Positions 25,010-34,165 of a stretch of DNA of 35,762 bases are shown here, piece by piece (the first letter of the stretch is position 1; each line of letters opens with the position of its first letter). Under the pieces are notes generated by a model. It was not told the origin of the DNA. It searched no databases and saw nothing but the letters and a program-made list of their open reading frames with translations. Origin of the DNA: a virus; the IMG/VR virus record IMGVR_UViG_3300033153_002147, positions 1-35,762 of that record; one strand, written 5' to 3'. Both the position numbers and the translations under genes were made by a program.

Positions 25010-28000
25010 TCATAAAGTGTAGTAAGTTAAATCAATATTCTCAAAAAATAGTTTTTGGGCTTCATAATTTTTAGTAAGCTCTGTTGTATTTAGGGCTGTG
25101 TTATATATTTTTAAATTTCCTAAGTACCCATTATAAGAACTAATCACACCAGCACCAGTATCTAAAAATCCACCAGAAGATGTGGCTAAATCTACAGGTC
25201 TTCCATCTGTCCACCCTCCTCCCACAACCCAAGGAGTAAATTGAGGGTATGTATTTGGACCATTATTAAATACTGAAATTCCAGTTTCCTGTGTAACATT
25301 AGTTTCTGAGTAGTAAAAACTACTAGTACTTACTGATTTGGGAAGCATAAAGGAGGGGAGTTGTGGTGCCGAATGTGGAGTAACATCGAATACATCAGAT
25401 AAAGCAGATTCTTTAAATAAAACACCGTTTATATAAAACTTAAGAGCATCGTTAGGCGGGTCGAATACGATCTGTAGGTTTACAAACTTAGACTTTATAT
25501 CCGAAAACGATGTAGACCCAACTATTTTATCTGTGGAGACCACAAATTTAAGTATATCGGTAGAGTTTACTCTACACCCAGCAGGGCGAACAAATCCAAC
25601 TGATGAAGTATTATAAGATTGAGTAGGTGCTATAAAGAACACAGAAGATCCAGTTCCAGCCTGATAATTTCCGTTAAAAGGAGCTATACTTAGTGTAGAA
25701 CTTAAAGCGTACCCAGCCCTAAAAGAATCGTCCCCAGAAACATAAATAACACAACAAGCATCATTAGAAGAAAGGGGATATTTATCTCCTCCCGAATTAA
25801 GCGTGAACTCTACAGACTTAGCTACCCCATCAATATTTTTAGACTTCCAAGTTCCGCTGGCTTGAAAGGATGCCTCTGGAAGAGGGTTATTTGGGAGAGA
25901 GGATATTATCCAGTCCCCAGAGTCACCATTGGAATCAGCTACTCCAGACACAACAGAAGAAACTGAAGTGACATAACCACCATAATTCTCTCTAGGATTA
26001 AGGTCCGTACTACCAGGGTTAACTATGCCATTTTCATAATACATTCTAGGATCTCTACTAAATCCCATTAGCATTCCTCTTACATTAATAGAACCCCTAT
26101 CTACAACTATAGAGGATTGATCTAAATTTTGATTATCCCCCCCTGTATTTTCGCACCCCAATAATACCCTATAGTAGTGCATATCACACCACTTACCTCC
26201 TGCACTACTCAACTCAAGTCCAAATGCGCTAGTATCATAAGGGTGAGATAGAAAAGTTTCCCCACTTGGAGGACCCTCTTGTTGCGATAATCCTGGGATA
26301 TAGGTCCAAAGATCAATAGTGGCACCCTGATTGGAATATAGTAGGTTCTGATAAGAACTAGTATCAGGTAATTTAATGTAATTACCTGCCCCCCGTATAC
26401 TAAAGGGGTAAGTGGACCAAGTTTCCCCAAAAAATTCATAACCAGCAGACTTTTTATATACTTGTGGAATTCCTGCTAGATAGGGTATACCCAAACCTTT
26501 TTGGAATAAGAGAGGTAAATTAGTTGATACAGTTTGGGCTCTGTCATAAGTCCCTTCCGCAATACAATTTAAAGTTTTAAAATCAAGAGAACTGGGAGAC
26601 TGTATATTAACATCTGCAAAATTATATATTGCCTTTAATCCATGAGTAACTATATTAGTGGTTAAGGAGAGTTGCGGCGAGACATCCTCTAGTGATTCCC
26701 CATCTATATTACTCCCAACTCCTATAGGAGCCACCTCTAAAGGAGTTAATACTACTTTATCACTAATTCCTTGAGAATGTACATATGTAGGAGCTATAGG
26801 CAACACTATACCACTAATTTCTCCATGATCAAAGGATAAATTTCTTTGTTTTTGCACTTCAACATCTAGATTTATTGAACTAAGGAAAGAGAAATCATTA
26901 ATTGGCACCTGTCCAGGGGAAAAATATGTTTCCGATCCAAACAAATCAGGAGCCTTTACAGCAACTTCAATTTGTTTCTTTCTTTTGTTTATTTTTTTAT
27001 TAAATGCTGCATTTTGTGATTTTATTTGTTGGGTATAGTTTATATGCAACGCTGAATCGGGGCCATACCCTAAAGTTTGTAGCTCAACTATATTTTTAGT
27101 TAAATTACTAATAGTTTGGTTTCGTTGAGTCTCTAAAACTTGTAAATAGTGGTCATCTGCATAGTAAGTCTCTAAAGCAGTAGTATTATCTATTTTTTTG
27201 ATATCAAATAATGTATCTACATAAGCATCTAAATCTTTTAAAGAGTATGCTGTCCCTCTTCCACCTAAATTAGGGGAATGATCAAGCCTCCATCTATCTT
27301 TAGCGGGTATAAAAGTTAAATCCTCTACAGTTGGTACGGGAGAGCCATCTGCGTATGTTCTGGTTTGAGAATCATAGTAGATTCCATCTACTGATAAAAG
27401 ATACTGCCCAGTCTTAGCCTTGGGAGGACCAAAAGTAAGTCTAAATATTGGAGAAAGATCTACTAAATCAGTATTTACTGGTGCTAGTATGGGTATAAGG
27501 GAGGGATCTTCTGCTCTTTCGCCCATAATAGTCGATATATCCCCTAATACTTTATTAGCTTTATCCACATACTCTTGAGCAGCAGTTATCTGAGCCTTTA
27601 AAACTAAAAACTCTCCTTTAGTTCTAGTAAGAGCCCCCTCACCTGATCCAGAATCTTCCCCTTTCTGTTCTGCCTCCAGCATATCCTGCCAATCCTGCCA
27701 ACACGCCTCATATGCCTCTATCTGATCAGCTACATCCTCATACGCTTGGTATAAAGCCATTCCTCCACCAGCTATAGCTCCGAAGAAGTTTCCCATAGTA
27801 CTCAAAAAATTATCTGCTTGACCATCTACCCCAGCCTGGGATGAGTTCCCCAATAAACTTAGGTGACCAGTTGTGCTATCATACTCTAAGATACCTAAAG
27901 CATCATGTATCTCTTCAAACCAACCCGCTATGCAGTCTTGGGCTGCATCTCTACCTTCCCCGATACCTTTTGCTATACCACCAAGTATATCTCCAGGAAG

Positions 28001-28111
28001 AATGGATAGGATATCTTTGGTCAAATCAACCATACAATCAGGAAAACCAAAACTCAGCTTAATTGCTTCCCCTAACGGGTCATTTAACATATTGGGATTG
28101 AATTTACTCAT
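25010..28111 (-). CDS. Large virion protein with C-terminal LamG/ConA-like lectin domain
   Basis: A 1033-residue protein lying between the spike and gp25 genes, where T4 has no counterpart. The N-terminal 200 residues are helical, with glycine-rich hydrophobic patches (ILPGDILGGIAKGIGEG; FFGAIAGGGMALYQAYEDVA) and a coiled-coil stretch at about 165-195. The middle is mixed, with a Lys-rich helix near 350-385. From about 570 to the end is a concanavalin-like jelly roll: GAGNYIKLPD, ATIDLWTYIPG, LKFYINGVLFKES, then GYLGNLKIYNTALNTTELTK. Such domains bind glycans or serve as structural decoration. The position suggests a hub- or wedge-attached component that meets the cell surface. I do not recognise the full-length family. 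Confidence 0.7.
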   Translation of the reverse strand: MSKFNPNMLNDPLGEAIKLSFGFPDCMVDLTKDILSILPGDILGGIAKGIGEGRDAAQDCIAGWFEEIHDALGILEYDSTTGHLSLLGNSSQAGVDGQADNFLSTMGNFFGAIAGGGMALYQAYEDVADQIEAYEACWQDWQDMLEAEQKGEDSGSGEGALTRTKGEFLVLKAQITAAQEYVDKANKVLGDISTIMGERAEDPSLIPILAPVNTDLVDLSPIFRLTFGPPKAKTGQYLLSVDGIYYDSQTRTYADGSPVPTVEDLTFIPAKDRWRLDHSPNLGGRGTAYSLKDLDAYVDTLFDIKKIDNTTALETYYADDHYLQVLETQRNQTISNLTKNIVELQTLGYGPDSALHINYTQQIKSQNAAFNKKINKRKKQIEVAVKAPDLFGSETYFSPGQVPINDFSFLSSINLDVEVQKQRNLSFDHGEISGIVLPIAPTYVHSQGISDKVVLTPLEVAPIGVGSNIDGESLEDVSPQLSLTTNIVTHGLKAIYNFADVNIQSPSSLDFKTLNCIAEGTYDRAQTVSTNLPLLFQKGLGIPYLAGIPQVYKKSAGYEFFGETWSTYPFSIRGAGNYIKLPDTSSYQNLLYSNQGATIDLWTYIPGLSQQEGPPSGETFLSHPYDTSAFGLELSSAGGKWCDMHYYRVLLGCENTGGDNQNLDQSSIVVDRGSINVRGMLMGFSRDPRMYYENGIVNPGSTDLNPRENYGGYVTSVSSVVSGVADSNGDSGDWIISSLPNNPLPEASFQASGTWKSKNIDGVAKSVEFTLNSGGDKYPLSSNDACCVIYVSGDDSFRAGYALSSTLSIAPFNGNYQAGTGSSVFFIAPTQSYNTSSVGFVRPAGCRVNSTDILKFVVSTDKIVGSTSFSDIKSKFVNLQIVFDPPNDALKFYINGVLFKESALSDVFDVTPHSAPQLPSFMLPKSVSTSSFYYSETNVTQETGISVFNNGPNTYPQFTPWVVGGGWTDGRPVDLATSSGGFLDTGAGVISSYNGYLGNLKIYNTALNTTELTKNYEAQKLFFENIDLTYYTL

Positions 28112-28113
28112 AG

Positions 28114-29175
28114 TTACGACACAGAATCTTCTGCTAATTCCTTATTATCTTTAGTGGGGGAAGTTTTTCCAGGCCACGGATCAAATCCTGGGTTCAGATG
28201 TATAGATTTACCTGTACCAGCCTGTATATTTATATTACCACCAGCTTTTACATTAAAATCTCCACCACAGTTAACATCTACTTGACCATCAGTAAACACC
28301 TCTACTCCCCCAGACCCAGCTTTTATAGAAACTAAACCATTAGCATTAGTAGCATCTATAAATATACGCCTCCCCGTAGCCTTACTATTAACTCGTAAAG
28401 TTATATCATTCTCATAACTTTCTACATTAATAGATCCTACATCATTATCTGAGGGTATACCTGCCTGATTAAAGTTTTTAATAGCTTGATTAATAATATT
28501 AAACACTCTGCCAGCAGATCCGACTTTAAGTGTAATTTTTCCATTAGTAGTGTACTCAGTTATGTTACCAAATGTCGATAATCTAATGCTTCTAGGTCCA
28601 TATTTAGATTTAGTTCTTTTAGAGGTAACTAATAATCCATCCCCTGACCTATTTTTAAAAACACTAATGCCAGTAGACGAGTTGAACAAAGCTCTTTGCT
28701 TGGTTTTACTTTCTATTTTAGCGAACAGGGATCTATCTACTGCATTGTGGCTATCGCTTAATACTAATTTGTTCCCTAAGGGAGAAATAATCCCATACTT
28801 TTGGGGAGTCCTAGAATGTGAAAAAGAATTAACTGAATCCTCTGTACTTACTAATGATCCTATCTGACTGTCGGTAAGGGTGGGAAATATATTAGACTTT
28901 AAAGTAGGGAGGGCTCCCTGAATCCCTGGTATAGAATCAAAATACCAGTATCCACTATCATCTATTTTTTTTATTAAAACCTGAGTCCAGAGAGTAGGAC
29001 TTCCAAATAATCCTGCGAAGGTTCCATGCTCTATAGAAGTAGGGTGAGACCCCATAGGGGTAGTCATAACTACGGGGACCTGTAGATTAGTTTTATAAAG
29101 TAACGCTTGGAATATACCTCTTTTAGATAAGGTATTTGTATCAACTACAGTGGCTAATTTTATTTCATAATTCAT
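28114..29175 (-). CDS. Baseplate central spike protein (gp5/VgrG-like, no lysozyme domain)
   Basis: A 353-residue protein likely to form the trimeric needle below the hub. The first about 130 residues look like an OB-fold region (LLYKTNLQVPVVMTTPMGSH, GSPTLWTQVLIKKID). Residues about 238-335 form a repetitive beta prism: DITLRVNS, RIFIDATN, LVSIKAGSGGVEVFTDGQVD, DFNVKAGGNINIQAG, SIHLNPG. This pattern matches the C-terminal beta-helix of T4 gp5 and VgrG. T4 gp5 carries a lysozyme domain between these parts; none is seen here, so cell-wall cleavage must come from elsewhere. The ATG overlaps the hub stop as ATGA. A PAAR tip protein at 2925-3902 probably caps this spike. Confidence 0.8.
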   Translation of the reverse strand: MNYEIKLATVVDTNTLSKRGIFQALLYKTNLQVPVVMTTPMGSHPTSIEHGTFAGLFGSPTLWTQVLIKKIDDSGYWYFDSIPGIQGALPTLKSNIFPTLTDSQIGSLVSTEDSVNSFSHSRTPQKYGIISPLGNKLVLSDSHNAVDRSLFAKIESKTKQRALFNSSTGISVFKNRSGDGLLVTSKRTKSKYGPRSIRLSTFGNITEYTTNGKITLKVGSAGRVFNIINQAIKNFNQAGIPSDNDVGSINVESYENDITLRVNSKATGRRIFIDATNANGLVSIKAGSGGVEVFTDGQVDVNCGGDFNVKAGGNINIQAGTGKSIHLNPGFDPWPGKTSPTKDNKELAEDSVS

Positions 29176-31280
29176 GATAATACTATTTTATTCAAGTAGA
29201 ATGTACTAGTAGCTTGTGTATTGGTTATGGAATGCTTAAATCCCATCATAAGATATCTACCACTATTAAAACTATTATAGAGTTTATCTATTAAATGATC
29301 ATAGGTAGAAGGATTTCTTCTAACTCGTACTAGTACTGGGTGACCGATCATTAAAGGACTAGAGTAATTAAAATAAGGAAGAGTATTGGCTGTGGCAAAA
29401 ATAGTTCCTTTTGCTACATACTCGTAATACCAATACATATAAGTTAATAACCCCGCAAACTTGGTATCAGTAGCTAAAAATAAATTACCGAAAGCAGAGG
29501 GGTCTAAAGTTTCTAAATTAGTATACAGTTCTTTAGCTTGTTCTTTGTAATCATAAAACACATCTTCTGAAAATGGGTTGTCTGTACTAGGACCACCATA
29601 TTTTTCTACAGACTTCTTAAGGAAAGAGGATATAAATTCCAGATACTCCTCCACAGTTCCAGAGTCAGCAGCAGATTTATAAAATATATTATCTCTAAAA
29701 AATTCAATAGAGGGTTGTTTGGAGTTTACAGCAAAAGATAATATATTTTTAGATGTTTCCAAAATTAATACATGTCTTTGTGATGCAGGTATAACTCCCC
29801 AAGTAGGGTCTTTGGGATCTCCCACTAAACCAAAATCATCCGTGTACTTTTGGAACGCTGGTCCTGTTCCTGTATGCCCAAATATATCTAATATAGAAGT
29901 AATATCTCCCCCTATAACTACAGAGTTACCTGCCCAAGAAGGATCTATTATACCATTATCTATCATAGCTTGTAATGTAGGTTGATCATTCAAAGCATAC
30001 ACTACAGGTTGTAAATCTAATGCCTGTACTCCTGTAGAAGCAAACACATCCTTATTCTCTAGATTAACATTCAACCCCCCATTAGAGCGTAAAGCATTAA
30101 ATAACTTTATAAATACCGTAGCGAAAGATTGCCTTCCCGTCCTATAATCTATAGACAAGTTCATAACTAGATTAACAGTTAAAAGAGGGAGGGGTGGTGG
30201 TGGAGGGGGTACAAATATAGTTGTTGCTGCGGCTATATCAGGAGGACTGGTGATTAACTCAAATATAGATGGGTTATTCCAATACCCAGGTGCTGTTGGA
30301 GATGGGACTGGTGGAGTTGGTGGTGATGTTGGTGGGGGTGGGTCTGGTGGTAATACAGGTGCCATTATAGTAGGACTTACTTCTGTAGTTAATGTTATTG
30401 ATGGAAGTTGTAGTAATGTGGTTAAAGCGTTTATCTTTTCAGATTCAAAAGAATTTAGCACTACATTTCCATCAAAATCAGTATGTATTTGTATATCTGT
30501 AGAATTATCTACATTTATATTAAAATTGTTAAAATCATCTACTACATGAGTTAATGTATTTAAATCTGAAGTCCCAAAAACAAAAGTGTTGGGAGATATA
30601 GCGGATTTTTCAGTTAATTCTTGAGTAAGGTACTGCTTAATAATTTCAGGTGGAATTTTTATCAGGGCTGGAAGTCCATATTCCTTAGAAGCAGCTTTTG
30701 TATATAACTTTAGCAAAGACTCCACTAATTCATCAGTACTATTAAAATTTATAGCCCCATTAGTATGCACAGTTCCTATAATTTCTCCGAAATCCATTTT
30801 GGTAGGTTTAACAGCCGCAGATCCTGGTATTGGGGGCGCACCACCAGCAGCCATAAACAACGATGGGGTGAAATATAAAGTAGTTATCTCTAATGCGTCT
30901 GCTAAAATCTCATAATCAGTGTTATATAGATAATGGTAGGAAGGACCGTGCCAATTAGCTCTGTCAGGTCCTACCCCATAAGAGATAAGAAATAAATCTT
31001 GCTTAGTGGCAAATTTAGATAGCGATACAAGATGATTAATATTTAATGAGAATATATCTTGTAAGGTCACTCCACCTGAGTCAGCAAATTTAATAGTTAT
31101 GTTCTGGTCGGGTCCTACCCCTGCTCCTAACGAATGCTCCATAGAGATTAATGTACCATCGTTAGTACCTAACAATAACCCATCCTTCAATTCTCCAGAC
31201 TCAAAAAAAGCGTCTATATGTTCTGCTTTTTTTGAGATAAGTACATTTACAGTTTCTATATTATCGTCTGAAAAAATCAT
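29172..31280 (-). CDS. Baseplate hub protein (gp27-like) with a proline-rich insert
   Basis: A 702-residue protein, probably the hub trimer that joins tube and spike. The supporting end motif is GRYLMMGFKHSITNTQATST followed by FYLNKIVLS, the close seen in gp27/gpD-type hubs. The order LysM protein-hub-spike also fits. Residues about 306-363 are an extreme proline stretch (PPDPPPPTSPPTPPVPSPTA, and later FVPPPPPPLPLL) that must be an extended linker. This divides the protein into an N-terminal half (1-300) and a C-terminal half (370-702). T4 gp27 has 391 residues, so an extra domain has been added. The start lies 20 bases inside the preceding gene. Confidence 0.68.
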   Translation of the reverse strand: MIFSDDNIETVNVLISKKAEHIDAFFESGELKDGLLLGTNDGTLISMEHSLGAGVGPDQNITIKFADSGGVTLQDIFSLNINHLVSLSKFATKQDLFLISYGVGPDRANWHGPSYHYLYNTDYEILADALEITTLYFTPSLFMAAGGAPPIPGSAAVKPTKMDFGEIIGTVHTNGAINFNSTDELVESLLKLYTKAASKEYGLPALIKIPPEIIKQYLTQELTEKSAISPNTFVFGTSDLNTLTHVVDDFNNFNINVDNSTDIQIHTDFDGNVVLNSFESEKINALTTLLQLPSITLTTEVSPTIMAPVLPPDPPPPTSPPTPPVPSPTAPGYWNNPSIFELITSPPDIAAATTIFVPPPPPPLPLLTVNLVMNLSIDYRTGRQSFATVFIKLFNALRSNGGLNVNLENKDVFASTGVQALDLQPVVYALNDQPTLQAMIDNGIIDPSWAGNSVVIGGDITSILDIFGHTGTGPAFQKYTDDFGLVGDPKDPTWGVIPASQRHVLILETSKNILSFAVNSKQPSIEFFRDNIFYKSAADSGTVEEYLEFISSFLKKSVEKYGGPSTDNPFSEDVFYDYKEQAKELYTNLETLDPSAFGNLFLATDTKFAGLLTYMYWYYEYVAKGTIFATANTLPYFNYSSPLMIGHPVLVRVRRNPSTYDHLIDKLYNSFNSGRYLMMGFKHSITNTQATSTFYLNKIVLS

Positions 31281-31572
31281 TTAGTTGAGGAATTAGAATA
31301 GTATCAGAAGGGTTAAGCCTTTCTAACGGGTCATTTATATTATTATATAATAAAAAATACCACCAATAAGAAGAAGAGTTATAAAAAATATCTGATATAG
31401 AATCTGGTCTATGGGCAATGTACTGCTTTACCTTACCTAGTGAATGGGCTCCACGGCTAATTGTACTTTCCATATTGTCCATAAAGGTAGTATTTATGGA
31501 GGTAGTAATCTCTTTACCCTTGTGGGTAATAATATTAACTCCAAAATCATATCTAGAAGAATATTTAAGCAT
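31261..31572 (-). CDS. 53: Baseplate wedge protein gp53-like, LysM-type fold
   Basis: A 103-residue protein with a LysM-like C-terminal half: YIAHRPDSISDIFYNSSSYW, then NNINDPLERLNPSDTILIPQ. In T4, gp53 carries a LysM-like fold and helps join wedges around the hub; here the protein is about half that size, close to a bare domain. LysM domains in phage baseplates act as structural connectors rather than peptidoglycan binders. The start forms a TAATG overlap with the preceding gene and lacks a strong ribosome binding site, so its translation probably depends on coupling. The neighbouring hub gene overlaps its end by 20 bases. Confidence 0.78.
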   Translation of the reverse strand: MLKYSSRYDFGVNIITHKGKEITTSINTTFMDNMESTISRGAHSLGKVKQYIAHRPDSISDIFYNSSSYWWYFLLYNNINDPLERLNPSDTILIPQLNDFFRR

Positions 31573-32582
31573 TATGTATTAATTTTTGATTTCCAAGTGG
31601 TGAAGTTACCAGGATCCATCGTAAGACCTGGGCTCTGCTCTGTTCCTACTAATACTTCCCATCCAATTAAATCATTGGCTTGGACAGCAAATGCATTTCC
31701 ACGAAGGTTTCTAGCCTCTTCTAAACTCATAGTAACCTCTAATACCCTAGGCAATAGCGTCTGTTTATCGTACCCCGCCTTACCATTTACATTTATGGTA
31801 TATCCTTTGCATACACAAGGAACATCTCTATATAAAATTCCCCAATCCAATCTTACTAATGGTGGACCATATTGTGGGTCTATATTGTTGTTAATAACAG
31901 TAGATCTAATAGACGCTACCAAAGAAGCTACGCTGTTAATCACACTTCTGCGCCACTGAGTACCATCACTGTCTGGTCTAAGCATCTTACTGTCAATAGC
32001 TAGAAACTTTTTCAGATTACTAGCAGGTTCATTATTTGCCGCAAGCAAATCTTCATACAATAGATCAATTTCTTCTGCTATTCCTTTGAAGTGCTTTTGT
32101 TTGTCTTTAATATCTTTTATTTCTGATCTACCTTCAAATATCTCCTGCTGTCCACCCGTACTTTGAAGGGTATCAGGGTCAGCGAACGGGTCCTCGCTCC
32201 CTAATCCTTCTATGTTTTGTATAGTAGATATATCTTCCTCTAAAATCTCTTTCCTTTTTTGAAGTTTTGTAGGAGGTGTGGACCATAAATTTGAATACTG
32301 TTTAACTAGGCTAGTAATATGAGGTAAATTTAACTTAAATGATAAATTAAACTTCCTAGAGTCGGCTCCCAAATACCCAAACAAGTTAGATGATCTCCCT
32401 ACAGGAGCATAGTTCATATACCTAGGGTTTTGTGATTCAATTATAGTTGGATTTTCAAAAAAAGGTATAACTCTAGCTACAGGAACAGAGTCTCCTGTAA
32501 AATAATGTAAGGTTAGTTTACCTAACCAATCCTCATTCCCTAAAAGAGAATCTACTCTAACTACTCTATTATTATGTGTCAT
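31572..32582 (-). CDS. Probable tail tube initiator / baseplate-tube junction protein (gp48/gp54-like)
   Basis: A 336-residue protein. Two conserved-looking segments flank a charged helical middle. The N-terminal one is FFENPTIIESQNPRYMNYAP, followed by VGRSSNLFGYLGADSRK and FNLSFKLNLPHI (41-89). The C-terminal one holds PPLVRLDWGILYRDVPCVCK and LLPRVLEVTMSLEEARN (about 238-292). The insert at about 95-195 is Glu/Lys-rich and helical. The C-terminal pattern (strand, loop, then a final strand with Met-Ser-Leu-Glu-Glu) fits the tube-type beta-barrel fold of proteins that start the inner tube. The position between the tape measure candidate and the gp53/hub genes agrees with T4, where genes 29, 48 and 54 are adjacent. 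The assignment is by context and general fold; which of gp48 or gp54 it matches is unclear. Confidence 0.58.
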   Translation of the reverse strand: MTHNNRVVRVDSLLGNEDWLGKLTLHYFTGDSVPVARVIPFFENPTIIESQNPRYMNYAPVGRSSNLFGYLGADSRKFNLSFKLNLPHITSLVKQYSNLWSTPPTKLQKRKEILEEDISTIQNIEGLGSEDPFADPDTLQSTGGQQEIFEGRSEIKDIKDKQKHFKGIAEEIDLLYEDLLAANNEPASNLKKFLAIDSKMLRPDSDGTQWRRSVINSVASLVASIRSTVINNNIDPQYGPPLVRLDWGILYRDVPCVCKGYTINVNGKAGYDKQTLLPRVLEVTMSLEEARNLRGNAFAVQANDLIGWEVLVGTEQSPGLTMDPGNFTTWKSKINT

Positions 32583-32599
32583 ATAAATCTCCTATCTCA

Positions 32600-34165
32600 C
32601 TAATCATCGTCTTCTGGATACCAGTGTCTACCACCAGGATACATACTTCTGCGGGGCCAATCCCCATAAATTCCCCTCATAGGGGAATTTATGTTATCCA
32701 TTAACTGCGCTCTAGTCTGCAATCTCATCTCACTACTCATAGCCTCACCTATATTTGCTCCTGTAATGTGTTCAACGATACCAACTACTACTTCACCAAA
32801 CTGGTTGAGACGATTAATAACAGTACCAAATGATCCGACTAAAGCAGCAGCTACAGGTTCTACTGTCTGTGATATAGCTTCTTGTAGGGCTTTAGAAACA
32901 GGATCTAACTCTTTCAAACTTTCTTGAAACATTCTTTGTCCAGTAACGACAAGACCATCAGCCACAGTCAGCATCTGGGCTTCATACGCATGTACCCTAA
33001 GTGCGCCTGGTTCAGCAGGAAAAGCAGAAGAGAATATTTGAAGAAATTTCTGGTCATCTCTAACCTGCTGCACCGCTCTATCAGCATCAGTAGCTGCCAT
33101 AGCTTGATTGGCTTCCATCAGTCCCTCAAACACTTGTTTCATGAAGGGAACATCAAGCTGTTTGGCTCTGGCTAATTTATCGTCAGAAATTATATCGGCT
33201 GCATCTTTTCTATGTTGAGCAAAAATATCACTAGCCTCCATCCACTTATTTATAATAACTATTCGATCTTCTTGTTGTTGGACTGGATCCACGCTAAACG
33301 CTGCACTAAATTCTCCAGCAAGTCGTTCTGATATGGCTGCGAACTCGTCTGCGCCCTTTACGAATTGTCTATACGCAATATCATCTCCCTCAGGAAATAA
33401 AGCAAGTTTAAGTTGATCCATGAAACCAGCTTTTTTAGTTGGATCAACATCCACTAAGGTCACTTCCAACATCTGTCTCATATCATTAGCTAATTTTGGT
33501 TCTTGTAGTAAAGTGATTCCAAAGTAATCATTCATCCTCTTAAGCATGTTAGCTTGGTGCTGGGCATTTTGAATAGAATAAAATCCTATATCAGTTAAGT
33601 GCTGCAATGACTCCTTAGCGTCTTTTCTAGTAAATCCCATACCCACTAAATCTTTAGTAAAGTTCAGAAGCATCTGTCCCTGCGCTCCTTGTTTATCTAA
33701 AATAGTTATCTGGTTTCGTAATCTCTTATCGGAGTCTTTATCTAAAGAGATACCCACTTGAAGTGCATTATTCATTGTGACTACATTTTCTAAAACTCCT
33801 CCTATTTGCATTCCTAAATTTTTTGCATCCTCCCCCTCCGATCTTGATTCCTCAAGTAATAACGCTATTTGAGCCCTAGTATTTCTGCCATCTGATAGAG
33901 TGGTATATTCTAAGTTATCCACTGACTGCACCATATTAGCCGCCATCTGCAAAATTTTAGCAGCTTTATCTGCCATAGCTTCGAAGGGTATTGTAAATCC
34001 TGTGGTTACCATGTTAACGAGCATAGATTTATCATCCGAAGCTCCCCCCCCTGGACCAACAGCTTCTCTTTGCATCTGCTGAGTCTGCTGAAGAGTCAGA
34101 ATGGTAGTCATAGTCTGATTAAGGACTTCTAGTTCTTCATGTAAATCATGTATTGTTGCTGCCAT
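32600..34165 (-). CDS. Probable tail tape measure protein (gp29-like by position)
   Basis: A 521-residue, nearly all-helical protein rich in Ala, Gln, Leu, Met and Asp. It starts with a helical MAATIHDLHEELEVLNQTMT followed by a Gln-rich stretch. A more hydrophobic helix pair lies near 425-470 (VAAALVGSFGTVI, VVVGIVEHITGANIG). The end is Pro/Arg/Tyr-rich and acidic. No enzyme motif is visible. T4 gp29, the tape measure and hub protein, has 590 residues and lies beside the tube initiator genes, so length and place fit. At about 1.5 angstroms per residue this would set a tail near 78 nm. A different helical hub protein remains possible. GGAG does not precede its start; it is coupled to the previous gene through TAATG. 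Confidence 0.55.
   Translation of the reverse strand: MAATIHDLHEELEVLNQTMTTILTLQQTQQMQREAVGPGGGASDDKSMLVNMVTTGFTIPFEAMADKAAKILQMAANMVQSVDNLEYTTLSDGRNTRAQIALLLEESRSEGEDAKNLGMQIGGVLENVVTMNNALQVGISLDKDSDKRLRNQITILDKQGAQGQMLLNFTKDLVGMGFTRKDAKESLQHLTDIGFYSIQNAQHQANMLKRMNDYFGITLLQEPKLANDMRQMLEVTLVDVDPTKKAGFMDQLKLALFPEGDDIAYRQFVKGADEFAAISERLAGEFSAAFSVDPVQQQEDRIVIINKWMEASDIFAQHRKDAADIISDDKLARAKQLDVPFMKQVFEGLMEANQAMAATDADRAVQQVRDDQKFLQIFSSAFPAEPGALRVHAYEAQMLTVADGLVVTGQRMFQESLKELDPVSKALQEAISQTVEPVAAALVGSFGTVINRLNQFGEVVVGIVEHITGANIGEAMSSEMRLQTRAQLMDNINSPMRGIYGDWPRRSMYPGGRHWYPEDDD

Noticed and set aside
28114-29175. Lysozyme domain in the spike protein as in T4 gp5
   Set aside because: Only an OB-like N-terminus and a repetitive beta C-terminus can be seen; no glycosidase motif lies between them.
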